Assembly: GCA_017472325.1 (NCBI GenBank)
Contig: JAFUQM010000026.1
Coordinates: 33,437-97,436, forward strand
Reading direction: 5' to 3'
Source of the DNA: Lachnospiraceae bacterium
GTDB lineage: Bacteria > Bacillota > Clostridia > Lachnospirales > Lachnospiraceae
DNA: 64,000 nucleotides
Shown here: in pieces, positions 8,617 to 19,148 of the stretch
Numbering within the stretch: the first letter of the stretch is position 1
How the letters are laid out: each line of letters begins with the position of its first letter
Program-made: the position numbers and the translations under genes
The notes under the pieces: generated by a model
Told to the model about the DNA's origin: nothing
The model's input: the letters and a program-made list of their open reading frames with translations, nothing else
Database searches by the model: none

Positions 8617-9393
8617 CTATAATTTACCAAGCTGATTTACAGCAATATCTAATGAGCTATCATATGTCTGAATAATCTTCTGATTGGTCTCATATGCTCT
8701 TGTAACAGAAATCATCTGCACCATTTCAGATACTACCTGTACATTGGATGCTTCCAAATATCCAGAATATACCTTTGCATCCGCTGGTTGCTCCTCAGCA
8801 CCTTCTACAGGCTGATAATAATTTTCACCATAATGTTCTAAATAATTATAGTCTTCAAAATCAGTAACTTGTATTTCAGCAACTGGCGCACCCCCCTGCC
8901 AAATTGTTCCATCCTGCTCTACAGTAAAATCCTGCATCGGGTCGATTTGAATTGGATTTTCATCTGTTCCAAGTACATAATCTCCATCTTTGGTTACAAG
9001 ATAGCCATCATTATTTAATGTAAAAGAACCATCTCGTGTATACTTTGTAGAAGTATCTCCCGCTTTATTTGTAAACTGTATGGCAAAAAATCCCTGTCCA
9101 GAAATTGCCATATCACAAGCATTATCTGTAATACGAAAAGACCCCTGCGAGTAGTCTGTATAATTCTCGCCAATTTTAACGCCCATGTTCATAGTTCCAA
9201 TTCTGCGGGCAATATTAGGCGCCTCAGAATTGTCCTTAATTTTAAACGCAAGCTCATCCTTAAAAGAACGGCTTGTCGACCCCTCTTTTTTATATCCTGT
9301 TGTCGCTGCATTTGCGAGATTATTGGTCAGGACATCCATTCTATTCTGTTCATTTACCATTCCGCTATAAGCGGTATACAGACCCTTTAACAT
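8617..9393 (-). CDS. flhO: Flagellar rod protein FlhO/FlgF-like
   Basis: Rod-family protein of 258 residues. The N-terminus reads MLKGLYTAYSGMVNEQNRM with LTNNLANAATTGYK, and the C-terminus has GYLEASNVQVVSEMVQMI and RAYETNQKIIQ, both typical of FlgF/FlgG-type proteins. It follows mbl by 30 bases with a GGAGGAG site and precedes the closely related flhP. The two paralogues differ in the central domain, as expected for proximal and distal rod components. Confidence 0.92.
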   Translation of the reverse strand: MLKGLYTAYSGMVNEQNRMDVLTNNLANAATTGYKKEGSTSRSFKDELAFKIKDNSEAPNIARRIGTMNMGVKIGENYTDYSQGSFRITDNACDMAISGQGFFAIQFTNKAGDTSTKYTRDGSFTLNNDGYLVTKDGDYVLGTDENPIQIDPMQDFTVEQDGTIWQGGAPVAEIQVTDFEDYNYLEHYGENYYQPVEGAEEQPADAKVYSGYLEASNVQVVSEMVQMISVTRAYETNQKIIQTYDSSLDIAVNQLGKL

Positions 9394-9423
9394 TTTACTC
9401 CTCCTTCAGGTGTTGGAAAAAAG

Positions 9424-10419
9424 TTAGATATCTTCTCTGTAGCCTGCAAGAAATTCTACATACTTACCTGTACCAATCGCAACAGCCGTCATCGGATCTT
9501 CTGCTGTCATTGTATTGATACCTGTTTTCGCCTCAATTAAATCCTCAAGACCACGAAGCAAACTTCCACCGCCCGTCAACACAATACCTCTGTCAGCAAT
9601 ATCTGCTGCAAGTTCTGGTGGTGTCTTTTCCAATACACTATGAATTGTTTCTACTATTTGCGATGTTGTCTCTGCCAATGCCTCTTCTGTTTCCGCAGAA
9701 GAAACCTGTACTGTCTTAGGAAGACCAGTTACAAGGTTACGGCCTCTAACATCCATATAATCAACCTCAGCTCTCTTATAAGCTGAACCAATTTTAATCT
9801 TCAAATCCTCTGCTGTTCTCTCACCAATCAACAGATTATGTTTTTTACGCATATAGCGCACAATTGCCTCGTCAAAATCATCACCTGCAATTTTGATAGA
9901 AGCACTAACTACTGTACCACCAAGTGAAATAACTGCAATATCAGAAGTACCACCACCGATATCTACAATCATGTTGCCGCATGGTCTTGAAATATCAATA
10001 CCAGCTCCGATAGCGGCTGCAATTGGCTCTTCAATAATGGATACTTCTCTTGCACCAGCTTGGAATGTTGCATCCTCAACAGCTTTTCTCTCGACTTCTG
10101 TAACACCACTTGGTACACAAACAGCAATTCTAGGTTTTCTAAAACTCTTCTTACCGAGTGCTTTTTTGATGAAATACTCCATCATCTTCTCTGTTACTTT
10201 ATAATCAGAAATAACACCTTGTCTTAACGGTCTAACTGCTACGATATTACCTGGTGTTCTACCAAGCATCAATCTCGCTTCTTCTCCAATTGCTTTAATT
10301 TTATTTGTATCTCTATCGAAAGCCACTACTGAAGGCTCTTTCAGTACGACTCCTTTTCCTCTGATGTATACAAGGATACTCGCTGTACCCAAATCGATTC
10401 CTACGTCTGTAAACTGCAT
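9424..10419 (-). CDS. mbl: Actin-like rod-shape protein MreB/Mbl
   Basis: Bacterial actin that organises the elongation machinery along the lateral wall. The nucleotide-binding motifs are visible: phosphate 1 near VGIDLGTASILVY, phosphate 2 in MIVDIGGGTSDIAVISLGG (about residue 155-175), and the adenosine motif GIVLTGGGSLLRGL near the C-terminus. Starting at the ATG at 10419 gives 331 residues with AAAGGAG 8 bases upstream; an in-frame ATG at 10437 lies before that site and is rejected. The gene order with flhO and flhP favours Mbl over MreB. A good promoter lies about 100 bases upstream. Confidence 0.93.
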   Translation of the reverse strand: MQFTDVGIDLGTASILVYIRGKGVVLKEPSVVAFDRDTNKIKAIGEEARLMLGRTPGNIVAVRPLRQGVISDYKVTEKMMEYFIKKALGKKSFRKPRIAVCVPSGVTEVERKAVEDATFQAGAREVSIIEEPIAAAIGAGIDISRPCGNMIVDIGGGTSDIAVISLGGTVVSASIKIAGDDFDEAIVRYMRKKHNLLIGERTAEDLKIKIGSAYKRAEVDYMDVRGRNLVTGLPKTVQVSSAETEEALAETTSQIVETIHSVLEKTPPELAADIADRGIVLTGGGSLLRGLEDLIEAKTGINTMTAEDPMTAVAIGTGKYVEFLAGYREDI

Positions 10420-10519
10420 ATGTCCGGCTCCTTTCAAATATCAATATCTATCTTAATGTTTTCCAAATGATTGCAATTTAAACATGCTTATCTCAAGCAT
10501 ACACTATTACATCTCAAAT

Positions 10520-10547
10520 ATTATACATGAAACCTTGATATTTTCAA
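10520..10547 (-). promoter_or_regulatory. Promoter of the mbl-flagellar rod operon
   Basis: On the minus strand TTGAAA and TATAAT are separated by 16 bases, about 100 bases upstream of mbl. A small hairpin (ATGCTT/AAGCAT) lies in the 5' leader. Confidence 0.75.
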
Positions 10548-10570
10548 AGGGTTTTCACAAAATTCCTTAA

Positions 10571-10623
10571 AATTAAAAAGGATGCACAAAAAGAGCAGTT
10601 CCTTCTGCCCCTTTTCCGCATCC
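10571..10623 (-). terminator. Terminator downstream of uvrA
   Basis: GGATGC at 10580-10585 pairs with GCATCC at 10618-10623, enclosing an inner GGGCAG/CTGCTC stem. The minus strand then reads TTTTTAATTTT. It lies about 170 bases after the uvrA stop and upstream of the mbl promoter. Confidence 0.75.
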
Positions 10624-10794
10624 ATGCCGTTCTCAATATATATCGGCACTTTTTTTCAATACTTTATAGTTCTCTAGAACTTTTCTAAAAAACATTTTTC
10701 CCTTTTTCGCATATCTCGCACGCAGTTGCACTACTGTCCGGCACGAAATTCAACTCATTAAAAACAACAATCATAATTCCGAATTCAGGAGTCA
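10624..10794. other. Gene-free stretch between uvrA and its terminator
   Basis: With the two features above, this completes the 375-base gap between mbl and uvrA. I see no open frame with a ribosome-binding site, no tRNA and no clear repeat here; it is probably the uvrA 3' untranslated region. Confidence 0.5.
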
Positions 10795-13647
10795 TTAGGA
10801 CAACATTTTCTTGATATAGGCACCCGTATAAGATTTTGGATTCTCAGCAACCTGCTCTGGTGTCCCCTCAGCCACAATGGTACCACCTTTGTCACCACCT
10901 TCTGGACCAATATCAATAATATAATCCGCAGTTTTGATAACATCAAGGTTATGCTCAATTACAACAACCGTATTACCGCCTTCTGCAAGTCTCTGCAGAA
11001 TTTCTGTCAGTTTATGAACATCCGCAAAATGCAATCCTGTGGTAGGTTCATCCAGAATATAGATTGTCTTACCTGTACTTCTTCTACTTAACTCTGTTGC
11101 TAGTTTAATTCGCTGCGCTTCACCACCCGACAATGTTGTAGACGGCTGTCCAAGCTTAATATAAGAGAGTCCCACATCATATAGTGTCTCAATTTTATGG
11201 CGAATCGAAGGTACATTTTCAAAAAATGTCAATGCTTCTTCCACGGTCATATCAAGAACATCAAAAATGCTTTTTCCCTTGTATTTAACATCCAATGTTT
11301 CTCTATTATAGCGTTTTCCTTCACACACCTCACACGGTACATATACATCCGGCAAAAAGTGCATCTCTATTTTTAGAATACCATCACCACTGCACGCCTC
11401 ACAACGTCCGCCTTTTACATTAAAGCTAAATCTTCCTTTTTTGTAGCCCTTAGCTTTGGCATCTGCAGTAGATGCGAACAAATCTCTAATCTGATCAAAG
11501 ACACCTGTATACGTCGCCGGATTAGAACGAGGGGTACGACCAATCGGAGACTGGTCAATATCAATCACTTTGTCTAATTGTTCAATCCCCGTAATATCTG
11601 CATGTTTGCCTGGTATTGTTCTGGCACGGTTTAACTCTTTTGCAAGCCTTTTATAAAGAATCTCATTAACAAGAGAACTTTTACCACTACCTGACACTCC
11701 TGTCACACATGTCATGACACCAACCGGAAATTTTACATCTATATTTTTCAGGTTATTTTCTGCAGCTTTCTTTACAGTCAGATATCCTGTCGGCTTTCTT
11801 CTAGATTCTGGTACAGGAATTTTTAGGGCACCACTTAAATACTGTCCTGTTACAGATTCTGGCACCTTCATAATCTCTTCTGCTGTACCCTGTGCCACAA
11901 CTTGTCCGCCATGCGAGCCTGCGCCCGGACCGATATCCACAATATGGTCTGCAGCAAACATCGTATCTTCATCATGCTCTACAACAATCAATGTATTCCC
12001 CAAATCACGCAGATTGCGCAGCGTACTAAGAAGTTTATCATTATCCCTTTGATGCAGGCCAATACTAGGCTCGTCCAGAATATAACATACGCCAACTAAG
12101 CCAGAGCCTATTTGCGTTGCCAGACGAATTCTCTGCGCTTCACCTCCTGATAACGTTCCTGTCGCCCTGGAAAGTGATAAATATTCCAGTCCAACATCTA
12201 TCAAAAATCCTACTCTTGCGCGTATTTCCTTTAATACCTGCTTACCAATCAGCTGCTGTTGTTTGGTCAGTTCCATTGTTTGCAAAAATTCATGTAATGC
12301 ACCAATCGATAGCGAAGTGATTTCGTGAATATTCTTATCACACACCGTAACTGCCAGAGAACTTTGTTTTAGGCGCATTCCTTTACACAGTTTACACGGT
12401 GTAATGCGCATAAATGTTTCATATTCCTGTTTCATAATATCAGAGCCTGTCTCTCGGTAACGACGCTCCATATTTTTAATCAGACCTTCAAACGCAACAG
12501 GATATACTCCTTTTCCACGTTGTCCTTCATAATATACAAGCACTTCTTTGCCATTCGTTCCATGAATTAATATATTTTTTATCTTGTCTGGATAATACTG
12601 ATATGGTGTTTCCAAATCAAATTGAAATTCTTTACAAAGCGCTTGCAAAATCGCATTGGTAAAGCTGCCTTTATCCGCACAGGATTGCCATCCCATTGCC
12701 ACAATTGCACCCTCTGCAATGCTCTTACTTTTGTCAGGAATCATCAGGTCCTCATCGAACTCCATTTTGTAGCCAAGACCAAAACAATCGGGGCATGCAC
12801 CAAATGGATTATTAAAGGAAAAACTTCTTGGCTCCACTTCTTCAATGCTGATACCACAGTCTGGACACGCAAAACTCTGACTAAAATTCATCTGTTCTCC
12901 ATCAATTACATCTACCAGAAGCAGTCCCTCTGCAAGCGAAAGGACATTTTCAATAGAATCTGTCAGTCTTCTTTGGATTCCTTCCTTTACAACAAGTCTG
13001 TCAACCACAATTTCAATGCTATGCTTGATATTCTTATCTAATTTGATTTCTTCAGAAAGTTCATACATATTACCATCTACACGCACTCTGACATAACCGC
13101 TTCGCTTTGCTCTTTCAAATATCTTTTGATGCTCACCTTTACGTCCTCTTACCACTGGTGCAAGCAGTTGCACTTTACTTCCCTCAGGCAATTCCATAAT
13201 ATGGTCTACCATCTGGTCAACACTCTGTTTTTTAATCTCCTTGCCGCACTTAGGACAATGTGGTATGCCAATCCTTGCATATAACAATCTAAAGTAATCA
13301 TATATCTCTGTTACTGTACCTACTGTAGAACGCGGATTGCGATTGGTTGATTTCTGGTCGATAGATATTGCCGGAGACAAACCTTCGATTTTCTCCACAT
13401 TCGGCTTCTCCATCTGCCCCAGGAATTGTCTTGCATAAGACGACAGTGACTCCATATATCTTCGCTGTCCTTCTGCATATACCGTATCAAAAGCAAGGGA
13501 TGATTTACCAGAACCACTTAATCCTGTTAGTACCACGAATTCGTTACGTGGTATATCCAAATCAATATTCTTCAAATTATGCTCACTTGCTCCCCTAATT
13601 TTAATATATTCCCTTCTCGGAAGCATTTTGACTGTTTTCTCTTCCAT
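10795..13647 (-). CDS. uvrA: Excinuclease ABC subunit A
   Basis: DNA-damage recognition ATPase of nucleotide excision repair. It has two ABC ATPase modules: Walker [11 protein letters not shown] near the N-terminus and [10 protein letters not shown] at about residue 640, each with an LSGGEAQRI signature. Zinc-binding cysteines occur in CPKCG, CPDCG/CPDCFG and [14 protein letters not shown]. The chosen ATG at 13647 has AAAGGGA upstream and gives 950 residues, the usual length; a longer in-frame version from 13698 would nearly touch uvrB but lacks a better site. It lies 64 bases after uvrB. Both belong to a probable DNA-damage-induced operon. Confidence 0.96.
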   Translation of the reverse strand: MEEKTVKMLPRREYIKIRGASEHNLKNIDLDIPRNEFVVLTGLSGSGKSSLAFDTVYAEGQRRYMESLSSYARQFLGQMEKPNVEKIEGLSPAISIDQKSTNRNPRSTVGTVTEIYDYFRLLYARIGIPHCPKCGKEIKKQSVDQMVDHIMELPEGSKVQLLAPVVRGRKGEHQKIFERAKRSGYVRVRVDGNMYELSEEIKLDKNIKHSIEIVVDRLVVKEGIQRRLTDSIENVLSLAEGLLLVDVIDGEQMNFSQSFACPDCGISIEEVEPRSFSFNNPFGACPDCFGLGYKMEFDEDLMIPDKSKSIAEGAIVAMGWQSCADKGSFTNAILQALCKEFQFDLETPYQYYPDKIKNILIHGTNGKEVLVYYEGQRGKGVYPVAFEGLIKNMERRYRETGSDIMKQEYETFMRITPCKLCKGMRLKQSSLAVTVCDKNIHEITSLSIGALHEFLQTMELTKQQQLIGKQVLKEIRARVGFLIDVGLEYLSLSRATGTLSGGEAQRIRLATQIGSGLVGVCYILDEPSIGLHQRDNDKLLSTLRNLRDLGNTLIVVEHDEDTMFAADHIVDIGPGAGSHGGQVVAQGTAEEIMKVPESVTGQYLSGALKIPVPESRRKPTGYLTVKKAAENNLKNIDVKFPVGVMTCVTGVSGSGKSSLVNEILYKRLAKELNRARTIPGKHADITGIEQLDKVIDIDQSPIGRTPRSNPATYTGVFDQIRDLFASTADAKAKGYKKGRFSFNVKGGRCEACSGDGILKIEMHFLPDVYVPCEVCEGKRYNRETLDVKYKGKSIFDVLDMTVEEALTFFENVPSIRHKIETLYDVGLSYIKLGQPSTTLSGGEAQRIKLATELSRRSTGKTIYILDEPTTGLHFADVHKLTEILQRLAEGGNTVVVIEHNLDVIKTADYIIDIGPEGGDKGGTIVAEGTPEQVAENPKSYTGAYIKKMLS

Positions 13648-13711
13648 GATTATCCCTTTCTTGCACATACATCCTTCTAAGATTTTCTTGTAGTACAATT
13701 TATCAGTTACT

Positions 13712-15700
13712 CTATTCTTCTATCTGTTCTAATTGTTTCTTTAATTCCACCATCTTATCACGAAGTTCTGCTGCCGCCTCAAAGTTGAGGTCTGCTGCTG
13801 CCTTTTTCATCTTCTTCTGTACATCACCAATTAGTTTTTCCAATTCCTGTCTTGTCATGGATTCTGGATCTTTGTCGAATTTCACTTCTTCCTTCGCAAT
13901 CTCTTTGGAAATGCTAATCAAATCTCTGACAGCTTTTTTTATCGTCTGTGGTGTTATTCCATGTTCTTCATTATATTTCTGCTGAATCTGACGTCTTCTC
14001 TCTGTTTCTTCAAGCGCTGTCTTCATCGAATCCGTTATAACATCCGCATACATAATAACGTGTCCTTCTGCATTTCTGGCAGCACGTCCAATCGTCTGAA
14101 TCAAAGATGTTGCAGAACGAAGAAATCCTTCTTTATCTGCATCCAAAATTGCCACAAGCGAAATCTCTGGAATATCAAGACCTTCTCTTAACAGGTTGAT
14201 ACCTACAAGTACATCAAAAACATCCAAACGCATATCACGGATAATCTCAGCACGCTCCAATGTATCAATATCTGAATGCAGATATTTTACTCTGATTCCC
14301 ACCTGACGCATATAATCAGTCAAATCCTCTGCCATCTTTTTCGTCAGAGTTGTAATCATAACTTTATTATGCTTTTCAATTTCTTTATTGACTTCTGAAA
14401 TCAAATCATCAATCTGCCCTTCCACAGGCCGCACTGATACCTCTGGGTCCAGTAGTCCAGTCGGACGTATAATCTGTTCTGTCCGAAACAATTCATGTTC
14501 TTCCTCATATACAGATGGAGTTGCAGATACAAAAAGCATCTGATCTATCTTACTTTCAAATTCCTCAAAATTGAGTGGTCTATTATCAAGCGCTGATGGT
14601 AATCTGAATCCATAATCTACCAATGTTTCTTTTCTCGAACGGTCACCCGCATACATACCCCGAATCTGTGGTATTGTCATATGGGATTCATCAATAATAA
14701 TCAAATAATCATCTTTAAAAAAATCCATCAGCGTATGCGGTGTTTCTCCCGCTTCCATACCACTCAAATGTCTGGAATAATTCTCAATTCCTGAGCAAAA
14801 TCCAGTTTCACGAAGCATCTCTACATCAAAATTGGTTCTTTCAGAAATCCTCTGCGCTTCTATCAGCTTATCTTCGCCTTTAAAATAGCGGATACGCTTC
14901 TCTAATTCTTTTTCTATCTCTACGCAAGCGTGGTTAATCTTCTCCTGTGGTACAACATAATGAGATGCCGGAAAAATAGTGATATGCTCTAATACTGCAT
15001 GTACTTGTCCTGTCAACGGATCCACTTCTGCAATACGGTCGATTTCATCTCCAAAAAATTCCACTCGGATAAGATAATCTCCACCAACTGCCGGATTAAT
15101 CTCTACAACATCCCCTCTGACACGAAAACAGCTTCGCTCCAAATCAATGTCATTTCTGTCATATTGGATATCGATTAACTCACGCAATACTTCATCTCTA
15201 TCTTTTACCATGCCAGGACGCAAGGAAACCATCATGCCCTGGTAATCGTCTGGACTTCCCAACCCATAAATACAAGACACGCTGGCTACCACAATTACAT
15301 CCTTCCGTTCTGCCAATGCCGCTGTGGCAGAAAGGCGCAGTTTATCTATTTCATCATTAATAGAAGAATCCTTTGCAATATACGTATCACTAGATGGCAC
15401 GTATGCTTCTGGTTGATAATAATCGTAGTAGGACACAAAATACTCTACCGCGTTCTCCGGGAAAAACTCCTTGAACTCTCCATATAACTGTCCTGCCAAT
15501 GTCTTATTATGCGCAATAATCAAAGTCGGTTTATTCAAGGCAGCAATAATATTTGCCATCGTAAACGTCTTACCAGAGCCTGTCACACCAAGTAGCGTCT
15601 GAAACTGATTCCCTTTTCTAAAACCTTCTACCAATTCTGCAATTGCCTGAGGCTGGTCACCGGTGGGCTTATATTCTGAGTGTAATTTGAATTTATCCAT
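13712..15700 (-). CDS. uvrB: Excinuclease ABC subunit B
   Basis: Helicase-like subunit that verifies the lesion and recruits UvrC. Walker A is [10 protein letters not shown] at residue 39-48, the damage-probing beta-hairpin is [12 protein letters not shown], the DEAD-like box is IIIDESHM, and the C-terminal UVR domain (about 620-655) that binds UvrC is intact. The length of 662 is typical. The upstream minus strand contains a GTTCG half-site at 15734-15738 (plus-strand CGAAC) with a poor partner, a possible degenerate Firmicutes LexA box. The full operon is uvrB-uvrA; uvrC is 42 kb away in this window. Confidence 0.97.
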   Translation of the reverse strand: MDKFKLHSEYKPTGDQPQAIAELVEGFRKGNQFQTLLGVTGSGKTFTMANIIAALNKPTLIIAHNKTLAGQLYGEFKEFFPENAVEYFVSYYDYYQPEAYVPSSDTYIAKDSSINDEIDKLRLSATAALAERKDVIVVASVSCIYGLGSPDDYQGMMVSLRPGMVKDRDEVLRELIDIQYDRNDIDLERSCFRVRGDVVEINPAVGGDYLIRVEFFGDEIDRIAEVDPLTGQVHAVLEHITIFPASHYVVPQEKINHACVEIEKELEKRIRYFKGEDKLIEAQRISERTNFDVEMLRETGFCSGIENYSRHLSGMEAGETPHTLMDFFKDDYLIIIDESHMTIPQIRGMYAGDRSRKETLVDYGFRLPSALDNRPLNFEEFESKIDQMLFVSATPSVYEEEHELFRTEQIIRPTGLLDPEVSVRPVEGQIDDLISEVNKEIEKHNKVMITTLTKKMAEDLTDYMRQVGIRVKYLHSDIDTLERAEIIRDMRLDVFDVLVGINLLREGLDIPEISLVAILDADKEGFLRSATSLIQTIGRAARNAEGHVIMYADVITDSMKTALEETERRRQIQQKYNEEHGITPQTIKKAVRDLISISKEIAKEEVKFDKDPESMTRQELEKLIGDVQKKMKKAAADLNFEAAAELRDKMVELKKQLEQIEE

Positions 15701-15777
15701 GATTCTTCCTGTTTTACCCTTCCACTATACTCACGAACTTTTCTTCTTTTTCCTTATATCATACTTTCATAACAACG

Positions 15778-15851
15778 AAACGACAGCACGCTTCACGCGC
15801 CGTCTTATTCGACCAAACGCCGGCATATTTCACAAGCCGTCTTATCGGACA
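15778..15851 (-). repeat. 37-bp repeat, two tandem copies (locus A)
   Basis: Two head-to-tail 37-base units (15778-15814 and 15815-15851). On the plus strand each starts with AAACG and contains CGCCGTCTTATTCGAC or AGCCGTCTTATCGGAC. On the minus strand the array starts directly after the T-tract of the terminator at 15851-15899 and ends before uvrB. Each unit can form a hairpin in the minus sense (for example CGGC-T-TGT-GAA-ATA-T-GCCG). Unit two matches the third unit of locus B at 33 of 37 positions. Confidence 0.88.
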
Positions 15852-15899
15852 AAAAACGTGTATGAATAGCTTTCCCTATTATAGCACATCCATACACGC
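15851..15899 (-). terminator. Terminator of the livHMGF-kinase operon
   Basis: On the minus strand CGTGTATG (15891-15898) pairs with CATACACG (15857-15864), with an inner AATAG/CTATT stem, and is followed by TTTTTTGTCC. It lies 45 bases after the cytidylate-kinase-like stop. The T-tract runs straight into the 37-bp repeats. Confidence 0.88.
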
Positions 15900-15943
15900 T
15901 TTGCAAACATTTGTTCTATTTTGTTGATATCAATTATTTTGTA

Positions 15944-16567
15944 CTACACCCCAAAGCGAACCTTGCGATATGCCAAAATTTCTTCTTTACATTTTTCAAA
16001 TCCAAGTTTACCACTGTGCAAACAGAGGTCATAGTTTCTCGCATCTGTCCAGTCCTGACCTGTATAATACTTGTAATAATCTCCACGATATTTATCTATC
16101 TTGGCAATATACTTTTCAAGTTCACGCGGTGACATACTATTACGTTCCATAGCCCTATCAAAGCAAAACTTCTCATCCGCATAAACAAAAACACTCATCA
16201 CATTAGGATAATCGCGAAGCACATAATCCGCACATCGTCCAACAATAACACAGGATTCCCGATCAGCAAGCTGTTTGATAATCTTCGCCTGGTAGTTGAA
16301 TAGGTTTTTATCAGATACAAAATCATCTGACTCAGGGGATATTAAGTCTCCGTCATAGACATCTTTGAAGCGTCTAAATAACGTATTTTTCTTTAATTTT
16401 TCATCCACTTCTCCGAATAATGCTTCATTGATTCCGCTATCTTCGGATGCAAGTTTTAGAATATCTCTGCTGTAAAATGGAATTCCCAACTCGTCAGCAA
16501 CCATTTTGCCTACTGTCTTACCACCGCTTCCATACTGTCTTGCAATCGTTATTACAATATTTTCCAC
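15944..16567 (-). CDS. Cytidylate kinase-like P-loop protein
   Basis: A 207-residue protein of the cytidylate-kinase-like family (PF13189 type). The N-terminus ITIARQYGSGGKTVGKMVADELG is a P-loop variant with GSGGK in place of the strict Walker A, and SRDIL and CVIVGRCADYVLRDY follow. These features set it apart from true Cmk, and its substrate is not known. It follows livF by 17 bases and is followed by a strong terminator, so it is the last gene of the liv permease operon, although no functional link to amino acid transport is obvious. Confidence 0.85.
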   Translation of the reverse strand: MENIVITIARQYGSGGKTVGKMVADELGIPFYSRDILKLASEDSGINEALFGEVDEKLKKNTLFRRFKDVYDGDLISPESDDFVSDKNLFNYQAKIIKQLADRESCVIVGRCADYVLRDYPNVMSVFVYADEKFCFDRAMERNSMSPRELEKYIAKIDKYRGDYYKYYTGQDWTDARNYDLCLHSGKLGFEKCKEEILAYRKVRFGV

Positions 16568-16584
16568 AGCTTCTACCCCCTTTT

Positions 16585-17295
16585 TTATTCTCCTAAATAT
16601 GCCTTTTTGATAGAATCATCATTAATTAAATCTTTCGCATCACCCGAAAGCACAATCTTACCAGTTTCTAAAACATACGCTCTATCCGCTATCGATAATG
16701 CTTTCTTTGCATTTTGTTCCACTAGCAGAACCGTCGTTCCACCAGCACTAACCTTCTCAATAATATCAAAAATCTCATTTACAAAAATTGGCGACAAACC
16801 CATAGAAGGCTCATCCATAACAATCATCTTCGGATTAGACATCAATGCGCGTCCCATTGCCAGCATCTGCTGTTCACCGCCAGACAACGTACCTGCTCTT
16901 TGGTTTTTACGTTCTTCCAATCGTGGAAAACGCTTATATACATTGGCCAAATTCTCAGCAATTTCTTTTTTATCTTTTCTGGTATATGCTCCCATTTTGA
17001 GATTTTCATAAACACTAAGCTGCGAAAATACACGACGTCCTTCTGGAACATGTGCAATTCCCATTTCTACAATTTTGTGAGCAGGCATCTTCGTAATGTC
17101 CACTCCTTCAAACATAATCGAACCATGCTTCGCTGGCAAAAGTCCTGTAAGTGTATGAAGTGTTGTTGTCTTTCCTGCACCATTTGCGCCTATCAGCGCA
17201 ATAACCTCTCCTTGATTTACCTCAAAAGAAACGTCCTTCAATGCCTGAATTACACCATAATACACTTGTAACTCCTTTACTTCCAACATTGCCAC
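16585..17295 (-). CDS. livF: Branched-chain amino acid ABC transporter ATP-binding protein LivF
   Basis: Second ATPase of the LIV importer. Walker A is GANGAGKTTT, signature TLSGGEQQML, Walker B MIVMDEPSMGLSP, and the H-loop position carries Gln (LLVEQNA), a known LivF trait. The start is a GTG at 17295 with GGAGG nine bases upstream; an ATG two codons in is the alternative. It sits between livG and the kinase-like gene with short gaps. Confidence 0.93.
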   Translation of the reverse strand: MAMLEVKELQVYYGVIQALKDVSFEVNQGEVIALIGANGAGKTTTLHTLTGLLPAKHGSIMFEGVDITKMPAHKIVEMGIAHVPEGRRVFSQLSVYENLKMGAYTRKDKKEIAENLANVYKRFPRLEERKNQRAGTLSGGEQQMLAMGRALMSNPKMIVMDEPSMGLSPIFVNEIFDIIEKVSAGGTTVLLVEQNAKKALSIADRAYVLETGKIVLSGDAKDLINDDSIKKAYLGE

Positions 17296-17310
17296 TTTTC
17301 CGTTCCTCCT

Positions 17311-18069
17311 CTATTCACCCAAATATGCCGTAATAACTGCCGGATTGTTTAATACTTCTTCTGTTTTACCCTGTGTAAGTACCTGTCCAAAATTCAGCAC
17401 TGTTAACTCTTCACAAATTCCGCTTACCAGCTTCATATCATGTTCAATCAAAAGAATGGTCATACCAAACTTTTCTCTCACAAAACGAATGGTATCCATG
17501 AGTTCGCCAGTTTCATTCGGATTCATACCCGCTGCAGGTTCATCAAGCAACAATAGCTTTGGTTCTGTCGCAATTGCTCTTGCAATTTCCAACTTACGTT
17601 GCTTACCATAAGGAAGATTGCTCGCTAAAATGTCAGCCTCTGCATCCAAATCAAATACTTTTAAAATTTCCATCGCACGACTGTTCATCTCTTTTTCCAC
17701 ACGATAATATTTAGGCAATCTAAAGATACCTTCTATCGTTGAATAGGTATTATGATTGTGCAGTCCTGCTTTTACATTATCCAATACCGATAATTCCTTA
17801 AACAGGCGGATGTTCTGAAAAGTTCTAGCAATCCCACCCTTGTTAATCTCCACAATTGACTTACCTGTAATATCTTTGCCATCCAGACGTACAATTCCTT
17901 CATCCGGCTTATATACTCCTGTAAGTAAATTAAATACAGTTGTCTTACCAGCACCGTTAGGGCCAATTAAGCCATAGAGCATACCCTCTTCGATTGTCAA
18001 ATCAAAACCATCTACCGCACGAAGACCACCGAATGAAATAGACAATCCTTTTACTTCTAACATTGCCAT
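17311..18069 (-). CDS. livG: Branched-chain amino acid ABC transporter ATP-binding protein LivG
   Basis: First ATPase of the LIV importer, 252 residues. Walker A is GPNGAGKTTVF, Walker B is LLLLDEPAAGMNP, and the H-loop is LLIEHDM. The signature is atypical (SNLPYGKQRKLEIA replaces LSGGQ), which is normal for LivG. It begins 2 bases after the livM stop with GGAGG upstream, so coupling to livM is likely. Confidence 0.93.
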   Translation of the reverse strand: MAMLEVKGLSISFGGLRAVDGFDLTIEEGMLYGLIGPNGAGKTTVFNLLTGVYKPDEGIVRLDGKDITGKSIVEINKGGIARTFQNIRLFKELSVLDNVKAGLHNHNTYSTIEGIFRLPKYYRVEKEMNSRAMEILKVFDLDAEADILASNLPYGKQRKLEIARAIATEPKLLLLDEPAAGMNPNETGELMDTIRFVREKFGMTILLIEHDMKLVSGICEELTVLNFGQVLTQGKTEEVLNNPAVITAYLGE

Positions 18070-18071
18070 AA

Positions 18072-19139
18072 TTATTCTGCCTCCTTCATGTTTCTGTTCT
18101 TAATCTTTGCTTTGATTTTTGCTCTCCAATTAATTGCTGATGGTGCCCAGTTAAATAACATCATAGCTATCAGGACAATTGCATATATCAGCATACGATA
18201 ATCAGAAAGTCCACGTAACACCTCTGGAAGAACTGTCAATATAACTGCCGCAATCATAGAGCCTCTGATATTACCAATTCCACCAAGTACCACAAATACT
18301 AAGATTAAAATAGATGTGTTGTAATCAAATTTCTTTACAGTCAACGTTGATAAATTGTGTGCATATAAAACACCCGCCACACCTGCCAGCGCTGCAGAAA
18401 TGGAAAATGCCATTAATTTATACTTGGTTATATTAATACCTACAGATTCCGCAGCAATTCTGTTATCACGAATTGCCATAATCGCACGTCCACTTCTGGA
18501 GTGAATCAAATTCAATATGATAAAAAGTGCAATCAGTATCAGAATAACGCCAATTGTAAATGTAGAGTTTTTAGGAGTTCCCGTAATACCAAGCGCACCC
18601 TTGATAATGACTTCACCATCAGGTGCCATGTTAAGACTTGCAGTATCTGTTACTGAAAAATGTAAACCATCGGCATCACGTCCTACATACATAACATTCA
18701 TGAGATTTTTAATAATCTCACCAAATGCCAACGTCACAATTGCCAGATAGTCACCTCTCAATTTCAGTACCGGAATTCCGATTAGTATGCCAAAAATTGC
18801 TGCAACACCAGCTCCAATTAAAATCGCAAGAATAAAGCGAAGCATTTCTGGAAGTGCATCTCCTACAAGCACCGAAAAGAAAGCACTCGCATATGCACCC
18901 ACGCACATAAATCCGGCATGTCCAAGACTCAATTCACCTGATATACCTACTACAAGATTTAAAGAAATTGCTGCAATTACATAAACACACAGTGGAACCA
19001 AAAGGCCTTTCATCAAACTGGAAATATTGCCCGTTGTAACAAGCAGCTGCACTACAAGATAAACAACCGCTACCAACAAATAGGTAATCGTATTGCTTTT
19101 TGTTGTTTTGTTCATCGTTTTTAAAATATTCATTTTCAT
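18072..19139 (-). CDS. livM: Branched-chain amino acid ABC transporter permease LivM
   Basis: Inner permease of 355 residues with about nine hydrophobic segments and the LivM hallmarks SGELSLGHAGFMCVGAY, LRGDYLAIVTLAFGEI and VVLGGIGNIRGSM. The C-terminal tail is very basic (AKIKAKIKNRNMKEAE). It follows livH by 9 bases and precedes livG by 2 bases. The substrate class (Leu/Ile/Val or another amino acid) cannot be decided from sequence. Confidence 0.93.
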   Translation of the reverse strand: MKMNILKTMNKTTKSNTITYLLVAVVYLVVQLLVTTGNISSLMKGLLVPLCVYVIAAISLNLVVGISGELSLGHAGFMCVGAYASAFFSVLVGDALPEMLRFILAILIGAGVAAIFGILIGIPVLKLRGDYLAIVTLAFGEIIKNLMNVMYVGRDADGLHFSVTDTASLNMAPDGEVIIKGALGITGTPKNSTFTIGVILILIALFIILNLIHSRSGRAIMAIRDNRIAAESVGINITKYKLMAFSISAALAGVAGVLYAHNLSTLTVKKFDYNTSILILVFVVLGGIGNIRGSMIAAVILTVLPEVLRGLSDYRMLIYAIVLIAMMLFNWAPSAINWRAKIKAKIKNRNMKEAE

Positions 19140-19148
19140 AGACTTCCC

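Noticed and set aside
7785..9393. flhO and flhP as a tandem duplication artefact
   Set aside because: They differ through the central domain and match distinct rod proteins in known operons.
15731..15745. LexA box upstream of uvrB
   Set aside because: Only one half-site (CGAAC) is good; the second half differs at several positions, so I note it in the uvrB entry but do not list it.
15778..15851. CRISPR-like array
   Set aside because: The 37-base units are contiguous with no unique spacers, only two or three copies, and no cas genes nearby.
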